From contig CM073325.1 in NCBI GenBank assembly GCA_037043015.1, positions 19,075,001-19,139,000 on the forward strand: a DNA stretch of 64,000 nt, given 5' to 3'. Below, in pieces: positions 51,001-63,800 of the stretch; the first letter of the stretch is position 1; every line of letters starts with the position of its first letter. Source of the stretch: Bryum argenteum. Taxonomy: Eukaryota > Streptophyta > Bryopsida > Bryales > Bryaceae. The translations under genes were made by a program, and so were the position numbers. The notes under the pieces are model-generated. The model worked only from the letters and a program-made list of their open reading frames with translations, was not told where the DNA came from and did not search any database.

Positions 51001-52593
51001 TTGATTTGCATGCCATTCACCATCTTTTCAAGGGCCTTGACACTCTTCACATTCAAATGCCCAAGGCGTCTATGCCATAGTTCCAAAGACGCTGATTGTG
51101 ACATTTGGTGTGCTACATTGGCCATTTCATGCATGGAGAAGGGCATTTCATACAAACTCCCTACTCTAGGCAATCTTGCAATCACCTTCCTATTGGCGGC
51201 CCTCACAATGCATGCATCATCATAAAAGTGAATTTTCAAACCATTTCGAGCAAGCTTGGAAACGGATAGCAAGTTTCGCTTTAACTTTGGGATGTGGAGC
51301 ACCTCTTTTATGTTGATCTTGTGCTTCACTCCCATCACCATCACCTCCTCAACAATGGTGCCAATTCCAACCGCATGTACAATGCTATCATCTCCCAAGT
51401 GCACATTTCGTGGTGGTGATAATACCTCATATGTTTGGAACGCTGCCCTATGCGGTGACATGTGCTTGGTTGCTCCCGAATCCATGATCCACTTGGCCAT
51501 GGTGTTGTCATCTCCATCTCCATTAGCAAAGGCGTGCTCCTTCTCTATCTCCTCTTTACTTGCATCAATGGCGCTTCTTCTTCTCCTTCTCCTTGTTTCG
51601 AAGCAATTCCTTGCAATGTGTCTCGGCTTGCAAAAACGTAACACAACCTTGGCCATTTCTCATTCACCAAATTGCCCATGGCTATGCGCATAGCGCTGCC
51701 CTTACAACACTTAATCACTCAAAACTAGCTTCCAATCACTCAAATCAGCCCCTACAAGTGTGCAAACACACTTTGTGAACAAACAAAGCACCATATAGGC
51801 CTCTCTAACGCTCAAACAAGCAAGATGCACTTGCTCCCACTCAAATCAGATCACACTCAAGCTATTTGACCTCCAAATGCTAGATCTAGATGTCTAATAC
51901 ACACACAAGGTGTATTTGCACCTCTAAGCACTCAAATCAGCCCTCAATGCTTCCAAATCAGCCCTTGTGCACTCTCTACACTAGATCAGCCCTCAATCTA
52001 TGTCAACAAAGCTTCTAGACCTTCAAATCACTCAAGTAACTCACAATTAGCACTCCAAAGCTCAAAAACTACTCCAATTGACTCCAAATGCTCCAAATCG
52101 CTTCAAAACACCTCCAAATGGTTGCAAACACCTCCAAATGACTCCAAATGCACCTCCAAAGCTATAAGGACCTCCAAGTAGTGCAAATCAGCCCAACATG
52201 TGCTTGCAACACCTCCAAGACCTCCCCAAGCCTCCAAATGTATTCCAACTCAACCTCACTACAAGAGTAGTGGGCCCATAACCTATTGAAGCTCAATAGA
52301 GGGTGAGAGAGAATACAAACATCAAAGCTTACACACAAGGTAGAGCAATGAATGCTTGAATGAGATACATACTCATTCCAAGCCCTTGCTTATATATCCA
52401 TAGGTAGGCACATGGTGCTACAATCAATATGGGATAACCGAGAGGCCAAGTCCTCTCTTCTCTCTCTAAGGCTCTTAGGACCAGCCCTCTTCACACACTC
52501 CAAAGGACTAACACCTCGCTTCTATTCCTTACTAGATCATTCTCTTATAACTATTAGTTGCTCTTCTAAACTACGAGCATCCTATCTCTAACA
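48028..52593 (-). mobile_element. Copia element D region (LTR family 2), fossil
   Basis: Left LTR 48028-48337. Inward (right to left overall) are leader (about 51660-52283), zinc knuckle remnant, protease (IMDSGATKHM), GAG-pre-integrase, integrase, reverse transcriptase (YVDDLIILA) and RNase H (TEAEYMATSHCLKEALWLRQ, 305-codon frame at 48325-49242). A second LTR is at 52284-52593, but it is clearly more diverged from the left LTR than the oppositely oriented LTR at 52612-52921 is. The target duplication ATATG borders 48028 (48023-48027), and its partner lies beside the inverted LTR. It looks nearly whole in domains, with about four breaks. Confidence 0.85.
52284..52593 (-). repeat. Family-2 LTR (right side of D region)
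   Basis: 310 bp, with the primer site GGTTATGGGCCCA (minus strand) at about 52271-52283. Followed by 18 bp of unrelated-orientation protease sequence (52594-52611). Confidence 0.85.
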
Positions 52594-52611
52594 GCAGCAT
52601 TTCAAACATAT

Positions 52612-55600
52612 TGTTGAAGATTAGATTGCTCGTAGTTATAAGAGCATCTACTAGTTATTAGAGTGTATTTATGTGAGGTATAGAGGCTAGGTCTTAGTCC
52701 TCTAGAGTGTGTGAAGAGGGCTGGTCCTAAGAGCCTTAGAGAGTGGAGAGAGGTCTTAGCCTCTCGGTTATCCCATATTGATTGTAGCACCATGTGCCTA
52801 CCTATGGATATATAAGCAAGGGCTTGGAATGAGTAGGTATCTCATTCAAGCATTCATTGCTCTACTTCTTTGTAAGCTTTGATTGTTTGTATTCCTTCTC
52901 TCTCTCTATTGAGCTTCAATAGGTTATGGGCCCACTACTCTTGTAGTGAGGTTGAGTTAGAATACATTTGGAGGCTTGGAGAGGTCAAGGAGGTGTTGTA
53001 CACACTTGGAGGGCTGTTTTGTACTCCTTGGAACTTTGGAGGTGCACTTGGAGCCATTTGGAGGTGTTTGCAACCATTTGGATGTGTTTGGAGGTAATTT
53101 GGAGGCATTTAACGTTGTTTTGCAACCATTTGGAGTTTTGGAGGTGCACTTGGAGGTGTGCAACCACTTGGAGGTGCTTGCAACCATTTGGAGCTTTGGA
53201 GGTGCACTTGGAGCCATTTGGAGGTGTTTGCAACCATTTAGAGGTGTTTCGAGGTATTTGGAGGTGATTTGGAGCATTTGGAGGCAATTGAAGCACTTTG
53301 GAGGTGTTTGGAGGACTCTTGAAGGCATTGGAGTATTGTATGCTTCCCTTGTCTTAGGTAGAGTGATACTAACACAAGGAGGTGCTGATTTGCATTGTTG
53401 GCTACCAAATCCTTTGTTTGGAGTGGTTTTGAGCTTTTGGAGTGCTAATTGTGATCAACTTGAAGTGCACTTGAAGTATTGAGGGCTGAATCTAGCATTT
53501 GGGGTGCATGTGTGCACACAAAGGGCTGATTTGATCCATTGAGGTGCAAAAGCGGTGGCTTGAGGCTTCCAAGCATAGATTTGAGTGATTTGTTGATCTA
53601 GAAGCTTCTTTGACATAGATTGAGGGCTTATCTAGTGTAGAGAGTGCACAAGTGCTCATTTGGAGGCATAGAGGGCTCATTTGAGTGCTTAGAGGTGCAA
53701 ATACACCTTGTGTGTGTATTAGACATCTAGATCTAGCATTTGGTGGTCAAATAGCTTGAATGAGATCTGATGTGAGTGGGAGCAAGTGAAACTTGCTTGT
53801 TTGAGTGTTGGGGAGGCTTATTGAGCATTGTTTTTGTGCTCAAGCGTGTTTGCACACTTGTAGGGGCTGATTTGAGTGCTTTGAGGTGCATTTACACCTT
53901 TAGAGTGTTGGAGAGATTTAGATCTAGTATTTGGAGGTCAAATAGCTTGAGTGTGATCTGATTTGAGTGGGAGCAAGTGGATCTTGCTCGTTTGAATATT
54001 GGAGGGGCTTATTGTGCATTGTTTTGTGCACAAGTGTGTTTGCACACTCAAGAGAGGCTGATTTGAGTCTTTGAAGCTAGATTTGAGTGGTTGGTGTTGT
54101 TAGGGCAGCGTTTGTGCTTTGCCATGGCTTCCTTGGAGGGTATTAGGGTGCTTGAGAAGTTCAATAGCACCAACTTCAACTTGTGGAAGTTCAAGATGAA
54201 CTTGGCACTCGATTCCATGGACTTGTGGGAGATTGTTGAAGGCACGGAGGAGGCCCCACCATCTGATGCAAGTGACAAGGACAAGAAGGAGTACCAAAGA
54301 AGGGTGAGGAAGGCCATGTCCATGATTGGGCTCAACTTGGTGGATGCGCAACTTGCTCACATCAAGAGTTGCAAAGGACCAGTGGAAGCATGGAGGGTAC
54401 TTTGTAACATCCATGAGACAAAAAGCTTGTCCAACATACTCTTCTTGAGGCGCAAGTTCTTCACAATCAAGATGGAAGAAGGGGCTGACTTGTTGGAGCA
54501 CATCAACAACATCAGGGCACTTGCGGACCAGCTTGCATGCTTGGATGTGCCCATGAAAGAAGAGGATATTGTTATGTCCTTGCTTGATAGTTTGCCACCA
54601 TCATTTGAGCACTTGATAACGGCTTTAGAGACCTTGACCCTTGCTGATCTTAAAATGGAGTTTGTGGTGTCAAGGTTGATGCATGAAGTGTCCAAGAGAA
54701 AGGAGAAGGATGCTCAAAATGGTGAGGCAGCGTTGGTGGCGGCCCAAAACAAAGGGAGGATGTCAAATGGGTCAAGGTTGTATTACAATTGTGGCAAGCC
54801 GGGCCACATTGCAAGGTTTTGCTTCCAAGACAAGATGAAAGAGAAGGAGAGTGCCAATGTTGCAAGAAACCAAGACAATGAGGAGGATTATGCGTTATTA
54901 AGCGCCGTTGTTGCAAACAAAGACAAGATGTGGGAGGAGCATGCCTTTGCTAATGGAGATGGAGATGACAACTCCATGGCCAAGTCGATCATGGATTCGG
55001 GAGCCACCCAGCACATGTCACCTCATAGGGCAGCGTTCCAAACATATGAGGTAATATCACCACCACGAAATGTGCACTTGGGAGATGGTAGTATTGTGCA
55101 TGCGCTCGGAGTTGGCACTATTATTGAAGAGGTGATAGTGATGGGAGTGAAGCACAAGATCAAGATAACGGAGGTGCTCCACATCCCCAAGTTAAAGAGG
55201 AACTTGATCTCCGTAGCTAAGCTTGCTCTAAAAGGTTTGAAGGTGGAGTTTAATGATGATGCATGCATTGTAAGGGCTGCCAATAGGAAGGTGATTGCTA
55301 GATTGCATAGAGTAGGGAGTTTGTATGAAATGCCCTTCTCCATGCATGAAATGGCCAATGTGGCACACCAAATGCCACAATCAGCCCCTTTGGGAGGTTG
55401 GCATAGAAACCATGGGCATTTGAATGTGAAGAGTATCAAGGCCATGGAAAGCATGGTGAATGACATGCAAATCAAGTGTCGTGATGTGGTGTTTTCTAAA
55501 AGCGCCAGTTGTAGAGGTGCAAATGTGGAGATGCATCCAAGTGGGAGTTTGGAGCCACCTACGGTGATTATGGTGGATGCGCCTCGAATTTCAGCATGCT

Positions 55601-56085
55601 TTGTACAAGAGGCAAAAGTTGGAGAGGAGCCAAATGCAATGCAAGAGTCACAAGAGACACAAGAGGAGGAGGTGGTGCAAGAGAGTCAACCACCACATGA
55701 AGAGATACGAGAAGGGCAGCGTGGAAATGGCTCAAGGTACCTAAGAAGGGAGAAGAGGCCACTTGGTGAGTGGTGGTTGAATCACATTTTTCCACCACGT
55801 CGTGAAGTAGATCATGTTAGAGATTAGGTTGCTTGTAGTTTATAAGAGCAACTAATAGGTTTTAGAGTATGTTAGAATAATTAATAGAGGCTAGGTCCTA
55901 AAAGCCTTAGAGTCCTCTAGGGTGTTTGAAAAGGGCTGGTCCTAAAAGCCTTAGAGAGACAAGAGAGGACTTAGCCTCTCGGTTATCCCATATTGTTTGT
56001 AGCACCATGTGCCTACCTATGGATACATAAGCAAGGGCTTCGAATGAGTATGTATCTCATTCAAGCATTCCTTGCTCTACCTTGT
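52612..56085 (+). mobile_element. Copia element E region (LTR family 2), shortened, fossil
   Basis: 5' LTR 52612-52921, primer site from 52922, a repeat-rich leader (to about 54090), then one frame of 578 codons (54091-55827): gag (FNSTNFNLWKFKMNLAL), zinc knuckle YYNCGKPGHIARFC, protease IMDSGATQHM, GAG-pre-integrase and a short pol tail. The integrase core and reverse transcriptase are absent. A truncated family-2 LTR (55815-56085) follows and is itself cut by a family-1 LTR at 56086. Few coding breaks; non-autonomous by content. Confidence 0.85.
52950..53330 (+). repeat. Leader minisatellite (TTTGGAGGTGTTTGCAACCA)
   Basis: The family-2 leader is built from imperfect repeats of GGAGGTGTTTGCAACCATTT and GGAGCTTTGGAGGTGCACTT. 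The same array appears on the minus strand at about 52060-52200 and 59880-60240, and more briefly at 61290-61500. Confidence 0.8.
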
Positions 56086-56847
56086 TGTTGAGAAACATGT
56101 ACCTATTGAAGTAGATAGTGTACATGGAGGCGTAGGACTAGAACTATGCACTTAGTTAGTTCATAGACTCCATTAGGTGTTGCTTGTAGTCAAAGGCAAC
56201 CCATAGTGGTGAGTTATCCCACATGGTTAGGAGATATGTAGAGGAGGCTTCCTACTACTTGTATTCAGCCCTTGCATGGCTGAAATCATCCAATACCATC
56301 TAAGTAAAGTCTTTCTCTTCAATCTCAATAGGTTATGGGCCCACTCACGTGGTGGTGCGCTTGAAGGAGAAATTCAGATCATTTGGAGAGGATCGTGGAG
56401 CTTGTGGGACAAAACCAGCCTTGTTTACATGTGTGCACCTTGAATCCAATTGGTGTAAGTCCATTTCCAAAGGAGAAGTCTTGAAGTGCATTCTCTTTGG
56501 AGTTTGTTGGCTGAAGTTGGAGTTGTTGAGTGCATTTGAGTGTGAGGTTGTGTTTTGACAGAGATCACACCTTGGTAGGGCTGGTTGCATGCTCTTTCAT
56601 TGAGTTTGTGCTTAGATTTGCACATTGGGAGCCAATTAGGGCTGATTGTGCACTTGGGTGCATTGTGGGTTGCAATTGAGGCAATTGCAATGTTGTGAGA
56701 GTGTTTTGAGTGTTTTTGAAGCATCTTTGAGTTGATTGAGGAGTTTGCCATTCATTAGAGGGCTGATTAGAGCTCTTGTGAGTGAATGTGGCACATTTGT
56801 GCATTGGTGAGTTGAAGAAGAGCTGATTTGAGCTATAGTGAGTGATT
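56086..56847 (+). mobile_element. Copia family-1 LTR plus leader, truncated fossil
   Basis: LTR 56086-56330, primer site GGTTATGGGCCCACT from 56331 and the family-1 leader up to 56847, where element F begins. No coding remains in this piece. Confidence 0.85.
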
Positions 56848-59800
56848 TATTGAAGCTCAATAGAGGGTGAGAGAGAATACAAACATCAAAGCTTACACAC
56901 AAGGTAGAGCAATGAATGCTTGAATGAGATGCATACTCATTCGAAGCCCTTGCTTATGTATCTATAGGTAGGCACATGGTGCTACAAACAATATGGGATA
57001 ACCGAGAGGCTAAGTCCTCTCTTGTCTCTCTAAGGCTTTTAGGACCAGCCCTCTTCAAACACCCTAGAGGACTAAGACCTAGCCTCTATTACTTACTCTA
57101 ACATACTCTAAAACCTATTAGTTGCTCTTATAAACTACGAGCAACCTAATCTCTAACACTCCCACTTTGCGAGTAGTTTTCTCCTCGCAATCCCATCTCC
57201 TTGTGCCTCACCTTGGCAAACGCCTTGGTCCACATATTTCCCACTATGTCCTCCATTTGCTAATACCTCAAGCTCTCCTCTCCATCTTCTAACTTTCCTG
57301 CTTGCATTTGGCAACAAAGCCAATTCCCATGTGCCATTGGCCATACTAGATGTCTACTTGTCTTGTTTGATCAACTCCCACTTGCTTGCATGCACACTTT
57401 GCAAAGCATCACCCAAACTCAAAGTATCATAAAAAACAAATAAGATTTGCACGTTCAACCTCAATAGATGGTGGAAGAATATGGTTTAACCACCACTCAC
57501 CAAGTGACCACCTCTCCCTTATTGGATACCATGGGCCTTGTGCACGCTGCCCCTCTTCAATCTTTCTCATGTGATTCAACCTCCACATCCTCCTCTTGTG
57601 TCTCTTTCGGCTCTTGTACTCCTTTAGGCTTTTCTCCAACTTGAGCCTCTTGTACAACGCACGCTGAAATTGGAGTTGCATCCACCCCAATCACCATAGT
57701 GGCTCCAAACTCCCACTTGGATGCATCTCCACATTCGCATTTCGACAAGTGGCCTCTTCCGCAATCACCACATCACGAGCCGCTGAATTTGATGTCCTAT
57801 TCTTGATTTGCATGCCATTTACCATCCTTTCAAGGACCTTCAAATTCTTCACATTCAAATGCCCAAGGCGCCTATGGCGTAGCTCCAAAGGCGCTGATTG
57901 TGGCATTTGGTGTGCCACATTGGCCATATCATACATAGAGAAGGGCATTTGATACAAACTCCCTTCTCTTGGCAATCTAGCAATCACCTTCCTATTTGCA
58001 GCCCTCACAATGCATGCATTATCATCAAACTCCACCTTTAAGCCATTAAGAGCAAACTTTGCTATGGATAACAAATTTCTCTTTAACTTTGGGATGTGGA
58101 GAACCTCCTTTATGTTGATTTTGTGCTTTACTCCCATCACCTTCACCTCCTCAACAATGGTGCCAACTCCGACCGCATGCACAATACTACCATCTCCCAA
58201 GTGCACATTTCGTGGTGGTGATATTACCTCATATGTTTGAAATGCTGCCCTATGAGGTGACATGTGCTTGGTGGCTCCCGAATCCATGATCCACTTGGCC
58301 ATGGTGTTGTCATCTCCATCTCCATTAGCAAAGGCATGCTCTTCCCACATCTCCTCTTTGCTTGCAACAACGGGCGCTTACAAACGATACTCCTCCTCAT
58401 TGTCTTTGTTTCTTGCAACATTGGCACTCTCTTTCTCCTTCTTGTCTTGGAAGCAATACCTTGCAATGTGGCCCGGTTTGCCACAATTGAAGCACGTCCT
58501 TGGCCCATTTTGCATCCTCCGTTTGTTTTGAGTCGCCACCAAGGCTTCCTCACCACTTTGAGCACCCCTCTCCTTCCTCTTGGACACTTCATGCATCAAC
58601 CTTGACACCACAAACTCCATCTTAAGGTCAGCAAGTTGCAAGGTCTCTAAAGCCGTTATCAAGTGCTCAAATGAAGATGGGAGACTATCAAGCAAGGTCA
58701 TAACAATATCCTCCTCCTTCATGGGCACATCCAAGCAAGCAAGTTGATCCGCAAGTGCCTTGATGCTGTTGATGTGCTCCAACAAGTCAGCCCCTTCTTC
58801 CATCTTGATTGTGAAGAACTTGCGCCTCAAGAAGAGTATGTTGGACAAGCTTTTTGTCTCATGGATGTTACAAAGTACCCTCCATGCTTCCGCTGGTCCT
58901 TTGCAACTCTTGATGTGAGCAAGTTGCGCATCCACCAAATTGAGCCCAATCATGGACATGGCCTTCCTCACCCTCCTTTGGTACTCCTTCTTGTCCTTGT
59001 CACTTGCATGAGATGGTGGTGCCTCCTCCGTGCCTTCAACAATCTCCCACAAGTCCATGGAATCGAGTGCCAAGTTCATCTTGAACTTCCACAAGTTGAA
59101 GTTGGTGCCATTGAACTTCTCAAGCACCCTAATACCCTCCAAGGAAGCCATGGCAAAGCACAAACGCTGCCCTAACAACACCAACCACTCAAATCTAGCT
59201 TCAAAGACTCAAATCAGCCCTCTTGGAGTGTGCAAACACACTTGTGCACAAAACAATGCACAATAAGCCCCTCCAACACTCAAACAAGCAAGATCCACTT
59301 GCTCCCACTCAAATCAAATCACACTCAAGCTCTTTGACGTCCAAATCCTAGATCTAGACTTCCTCCACACTCAGAAGGTGTATATGCACCTCAAAGCACT
59401 CAAAGCAGCCCTCAATGCCTCCAAATGAGCACTTGTGCACTCCCTACACTAGATCAGCCCTCAATCTATGTCAAAGAAGCTTCTAGATCAACAAATCACT
59501 CAAACATGCAAGATCCACTTGCTCCCACTCAAATTGGATCAAACTCAAGCTATTTGACCTCCAAATACTAGATCTAGATGTCTACTACACACACAAGGTG
59601 AATGTGCACCTCTAAGCACTCAAATCAGCCTACAATGCTTCCAAATGAGCACTTGTGCACTCCCTACACTAGATCAGCCCTCAATAAATGTCAAATAAGC
59701 TTCATGAACCTCAAATCACTCAAATCTCAACTTAGGAGCCTCAAGACACCTCTCTTGCACCACAAATGCTCAAATCAGCCCCTTGTGTGCACACATGCAC

Positions 59801-60623
59801 CACAAATGCTCAAATCAGCCCCTTCATGTGTTAGAAACACTCTAACCAAAACAAGGGAAGCTCACAATCCTCCAATGGCTTCAAGAGACCTCCAAAAACC
59901 TCCAGAATGCTCCAATTGCCTCCAAATGCCTCAGATCACCTCCAAACACCTCCAAAATGCTCCAATTGCCTCCAAATGCCTCAGATCACCTCCAAACACC
60001 TCCAAATGGCTCCAAGTACACCTCCAAAGCTCCAAATGGTTGCAAGCACCTCCAAGTGGTTGCACACACCTCCAAATGGCTCCAAATGCACCTCCAAAGC
60101 CCCAAATGGTTGCAAACACCTCCAAATGGCTCCAAATCACCTCAAAACACATTCAAATGGTTGCAAACACCTCCAAATGGCTCCAAATGCACCTCCAATG
60201 CTCCAAGGAGTGCAAATCAGCCCTCTAAGTGTGTGCAACACCTCCTTGACCTCTCCAAGCCTCCAAATGTATTCTAACTCAACCTCACTACAAGAGTAGT
60301 GGGCCCATAACCTATTGAAGCTCAATAGAGGGTGAGAGAGAATACAAACATCAAAGCTTACACACAAGGTAGAGCAATGAATGCTTGAATGAGATACATA
60401 CTCATTCCAAGCCCTTGCTTATGTATCCATAGGTAGGCACATGGTGCTACAAACAATATGGGATAACCGAGAGGCTAAGTCCTCTCTTGTCTCTCTAAGG
60501 CTTTTAGGACCAGCCCTCTTCAAACACCCTAGAGGACTAAGACCTAGCCTCTATTACTTACTCTAACATACTCTAATAACTATTAGGTGCTCTTATAAAC
60601 TACGAGCAACCTAATCTCTAACA
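56848..60623 (-). mobile_element. Copia element F (LTR family 2), shortened non-autonomous copy, fossil
   Basis: LTRs 56848-57158 and 60313-60623 differ at only about six or seven sites. Right to left: primer site (about 60300-60312), repeat-rich leader, gag (from 59184; zinc knuckle CFNCGKPGHIARYC), protease IMDSGATKHM with GAG-pre-integrase (57691-58350), a short pol tail and an RNase H end. No reverse transcriptase or integrase core. The flanks (TGATT on the left, GGGAG on the right) do not form a target duplication, so the surroundings were rearranged. Few breaks. Confidence 0.88.
59880..60260 (-). repeat. Leader minisatellite of element F
   Basis: Imperfect repeats of CACCTCCAAATGGCTCCAAA and GGTTGCAAACACCTCC on the plus strand, the complement of the array at 52950-53330. 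An exact internal repeat of the AATGCTCCAATTGCCTCC / CAGATCACCTCC block lies at about 59908-59998. Confidence 0.8.
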
Positions 60624-60872
60624 GGGAGTATGTGTCCAAGGCATTTGAGAACTTCCTCAAAGCCCATGGCATTGAGCACCACACATCAGCCCCTTACACG
60701 CCTCAACAAAATGTCCATGGGATTCCAAGACAAGCCACATTTGCTTGATCTTCATGTCGAGGAGGAAGAATATGGTTCATCCACCAATCCCCAAGTGGCT
60801 TGCGAGTCCTTGTGGGATATCTTGGCTCCTCTAAGGGCTGCTCCCGTGGCTCCTCCATAGGCTGGTCCTTCT
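60624..60872. mobile_element. Two short Copia family-1 pol fragments in opposite orientation
   Basis: 60624-60735 corresponds, on the plus strand, to the integrase region found on the minus strand at about 12000-12115. 60736-60872 corresponds, in the same orientation as element A, to about 11325-11450. Rearranged debris between F and H. Confidence 0.7.
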
Positions 60873-63800
60873 TGTTGAAGAATAGATTGCTCGTAGTTTA
60901 TAAGAGCAATTAGTACTTGTTAGAGTATATATATATGGAAGCTTATACTTAGTATTCTAGAGTGTGAAAAGGGGCTGGTCGTAAGAGCAATAGTGAGGGG
61001 AGAGAAGACCGGCCCACTTTGTTGACTATAGGAGGCAAGTAGGTGGTGGCAAAGACTAAAGGGGCACACATGTGAACCATGTGGGCCAAAGGCACTTAGA
61101 AAATGTACAAGAAGGCACTAGGAAGGTGCCAATAAGGAAGTATAAGTAAAGGCCTTTGTTAGAAGGCCATATCTCATTTCAAGCATTCATTGCTCTACTT
61201 GTTTGTAAGCTTTGAGTGTGTTGTATTCTCTCTCTTCCTCTATTGAATCTCAATAGGTTATGGGCCCACTACTCTTGTAGTGAGGTTGAGTTTGAATACT
61301 TTTGGAGGCTTGGGGAGGTCAAGGAGGTGTTGCAAGCACGTGGAGGGCTGATTTGCACATGTTGGAGGTCCTTGGAGCTTTGGAGGTGCACTTAGAGCCA
61401 CTTGGAGGTGTTTGCAACCATTTGGAGTCAATTGAAGTTGATTTGGAGCATTTGGAGGCAAAAGGCGCAATTTGGAGGTGTTTGGAGGTGTTTTGAAGGC
61501 ATTGGGTGCTTGTAAGCGTCCATTGTAGTTGAATTGAGTCCTCCTTGCACATTGTAGGTGCTGATTTGCATTAAGGGCTCTCAAGTCATTTGTTTGAAGT
61601 GATTGTGAGCTTAGAAGGGTGGTTTGTGATCTATTAGTGCGCCTTTTGATTTGTAAGAGCTAGATCTAGCATTTGGAGTGCTTGTGTGCACACTAGGGGC
61701 TGATTTGAGCTAGTGAGGTGCTAAGGAGGTCAATTGAGGCTCTTCTACTTACATTTGAGTGATTTGGAGTTGTAGAAGCTTGTTTATGATCTGATTTGAG
61801 TGGGAGCAAGTGGATCTTGCTTGTTTGAGTGTAGAGAAGGACTTTTGTGCATTGTTTTGTGCGCAAGTGTGTTTACACACTAGTAGGGGGCTGATTTGAG
61901 TGCTTGGTAGCTCGTTTAAGTTGTTGGTGTTGTAAGGGCAGCGTGTGTGCTTGGCTATGGCCACTTTGGAGGGTGAGAGTGTTAGGGTGCTTGAGAAGTT
62001 CAATGGCACCAACTTCAACTTGTGGAAGTTCAAGATGAACTTGGCCCTCTCTTCCATGGACTTGTGGGAGATTGTTGAAGGCACGGAGGAGGCTCCACCA
62101 TCTGATGCAAGTGACAAGGACAAGAAGGAGTACCAAAGGAGGGTGAGGAAGGCCATGTCCATGATTGGGCTCAATTTGGAGGATGCCCAACTTGCTCACA
62201 TCAAGAGTTGCAAAGGACCAGCGGAAGCATGGAGGGTGCTTTGCAACATTCATGAGACAAGAAGTTTGGCCAACATCCTCTTCTTGAGGCGCAAGTTCTT
62301 CACAATCAAGATGGAGGAAGGAGCTGACTTGTTGGAGCACATCAACAACATCAAGGCACTCGCGGATCAGCTCGCTTGCTTGGAAGTGCCCATGAAGGAG
62401 GACGATATATATAGTGATGACGCTATTGGATAGCTTGCCACCTTCATTTGAGAGTTTGATCACCGCTTTAGAGACCTTAAACCTTGCTGACCTTACAATG
62501 GAGTTTGTGGTGTCAAGGTTGATGCATGAAGTGTCCAAGCGGAAGGAGAAGGGTGCTCAAAGTGGTGAGGCGGCGTTGGTGGCGGCCCAAAACAAAGCGA
62601 GGATGCAAATGGCCCAAGGTTGTGCTTCAATTGTGGCAAACCGGGCCACATTGCAAGGCATTGCTTCTTAAACAAGAAGAAGGAGAAGGAGAGTGCAAAC
62701 CTAGCAAGCAACAAAGACAATGGAGAAGACTATGCGTTTCTAAGCGCCTTTGTTGCAAGCAAGGTGAAGAAAGAGGAGGAGCATGCTATGGCAATCAACG
62801 ATGGAGATGACAACACCATGGCCACGTGGGTCATGGATTCGGGAGCCACCAAACACATGACGCCGCATAGGGCAGCGTTCCAAACGTATGAGGTAATTTC
62901 ACCACCACGCAATGTGCACTTGGGAGTTGATAGCATTGTGCATGCGGTTGGTGTTGGTACAATTGTTGAGGAGGTGATGGTGATGGGAGTGAAGCACAAG
63001 ATCCACATGAAGGAGGTGCTCCATATCCCGAAGTTCAAGAGGAACTTGATTTCGGTTGTAAAACTTGCTTTAAACGGTTTAAAGGTAGAATTTGATGATG
63101 ATGCATGCCTTGTGAGGGCAGCCAATAGAAAGGTGATTGCTAGATTGCCTAGAGTAGGGAGTTTGTATGAAATGCCCTTCTCCATGCATGAAATGGCAAA
63201 TGTGGCGCTTCAATGCCACAATCAGCGCCTTTGGAGCTATGGCATAGACGCCTTGGGCATTTGAATGAGAAGAGTGTCAAGGCTCTTGAAAGCATGGTGA
63301 ATGGCATGCAAATCAAGGATGGTGCATCAAATTCAGCGCTTTGTGAGGGTTGCATTGAAGGCAAGCTTTGAGGACTCCATTTCCAGGTGAGGGAGGTCAG
63401 CGTGCAAGCAAGCCATTGGAGTTGATTCATTCGGATGTGTGTGGTCCATTCAAGACCATTTCCATGGGTGGTTGCTTGTATTTTGTGACTTTCATAGATG
63501 ACTTCTCTCGAAAGGTGTGGGTGTATGTGTTGAAGTCCAAGGGAGAGGTGTTTGCCAAGTTTGTGGAGTTCAAGGCTCTTGTGGAGAAGCAATCGGAGCA
63601 CAAGATCAAGGCGTTTCGATCGGACAATGGAGGGGAGTTCACTTCCAAGGCGTTTGAGCGCTTCTTCCAAGCACATGGCATTGATAGGCAACTATCAACA
63701 CCCTACACACCACAACAAAATGGAGTGGCGGAGCGACCAAACCGCACAATTGTGGAGATGGCAAGGAGCATGCTACACCACCAAAATCTCAACAAGAACC

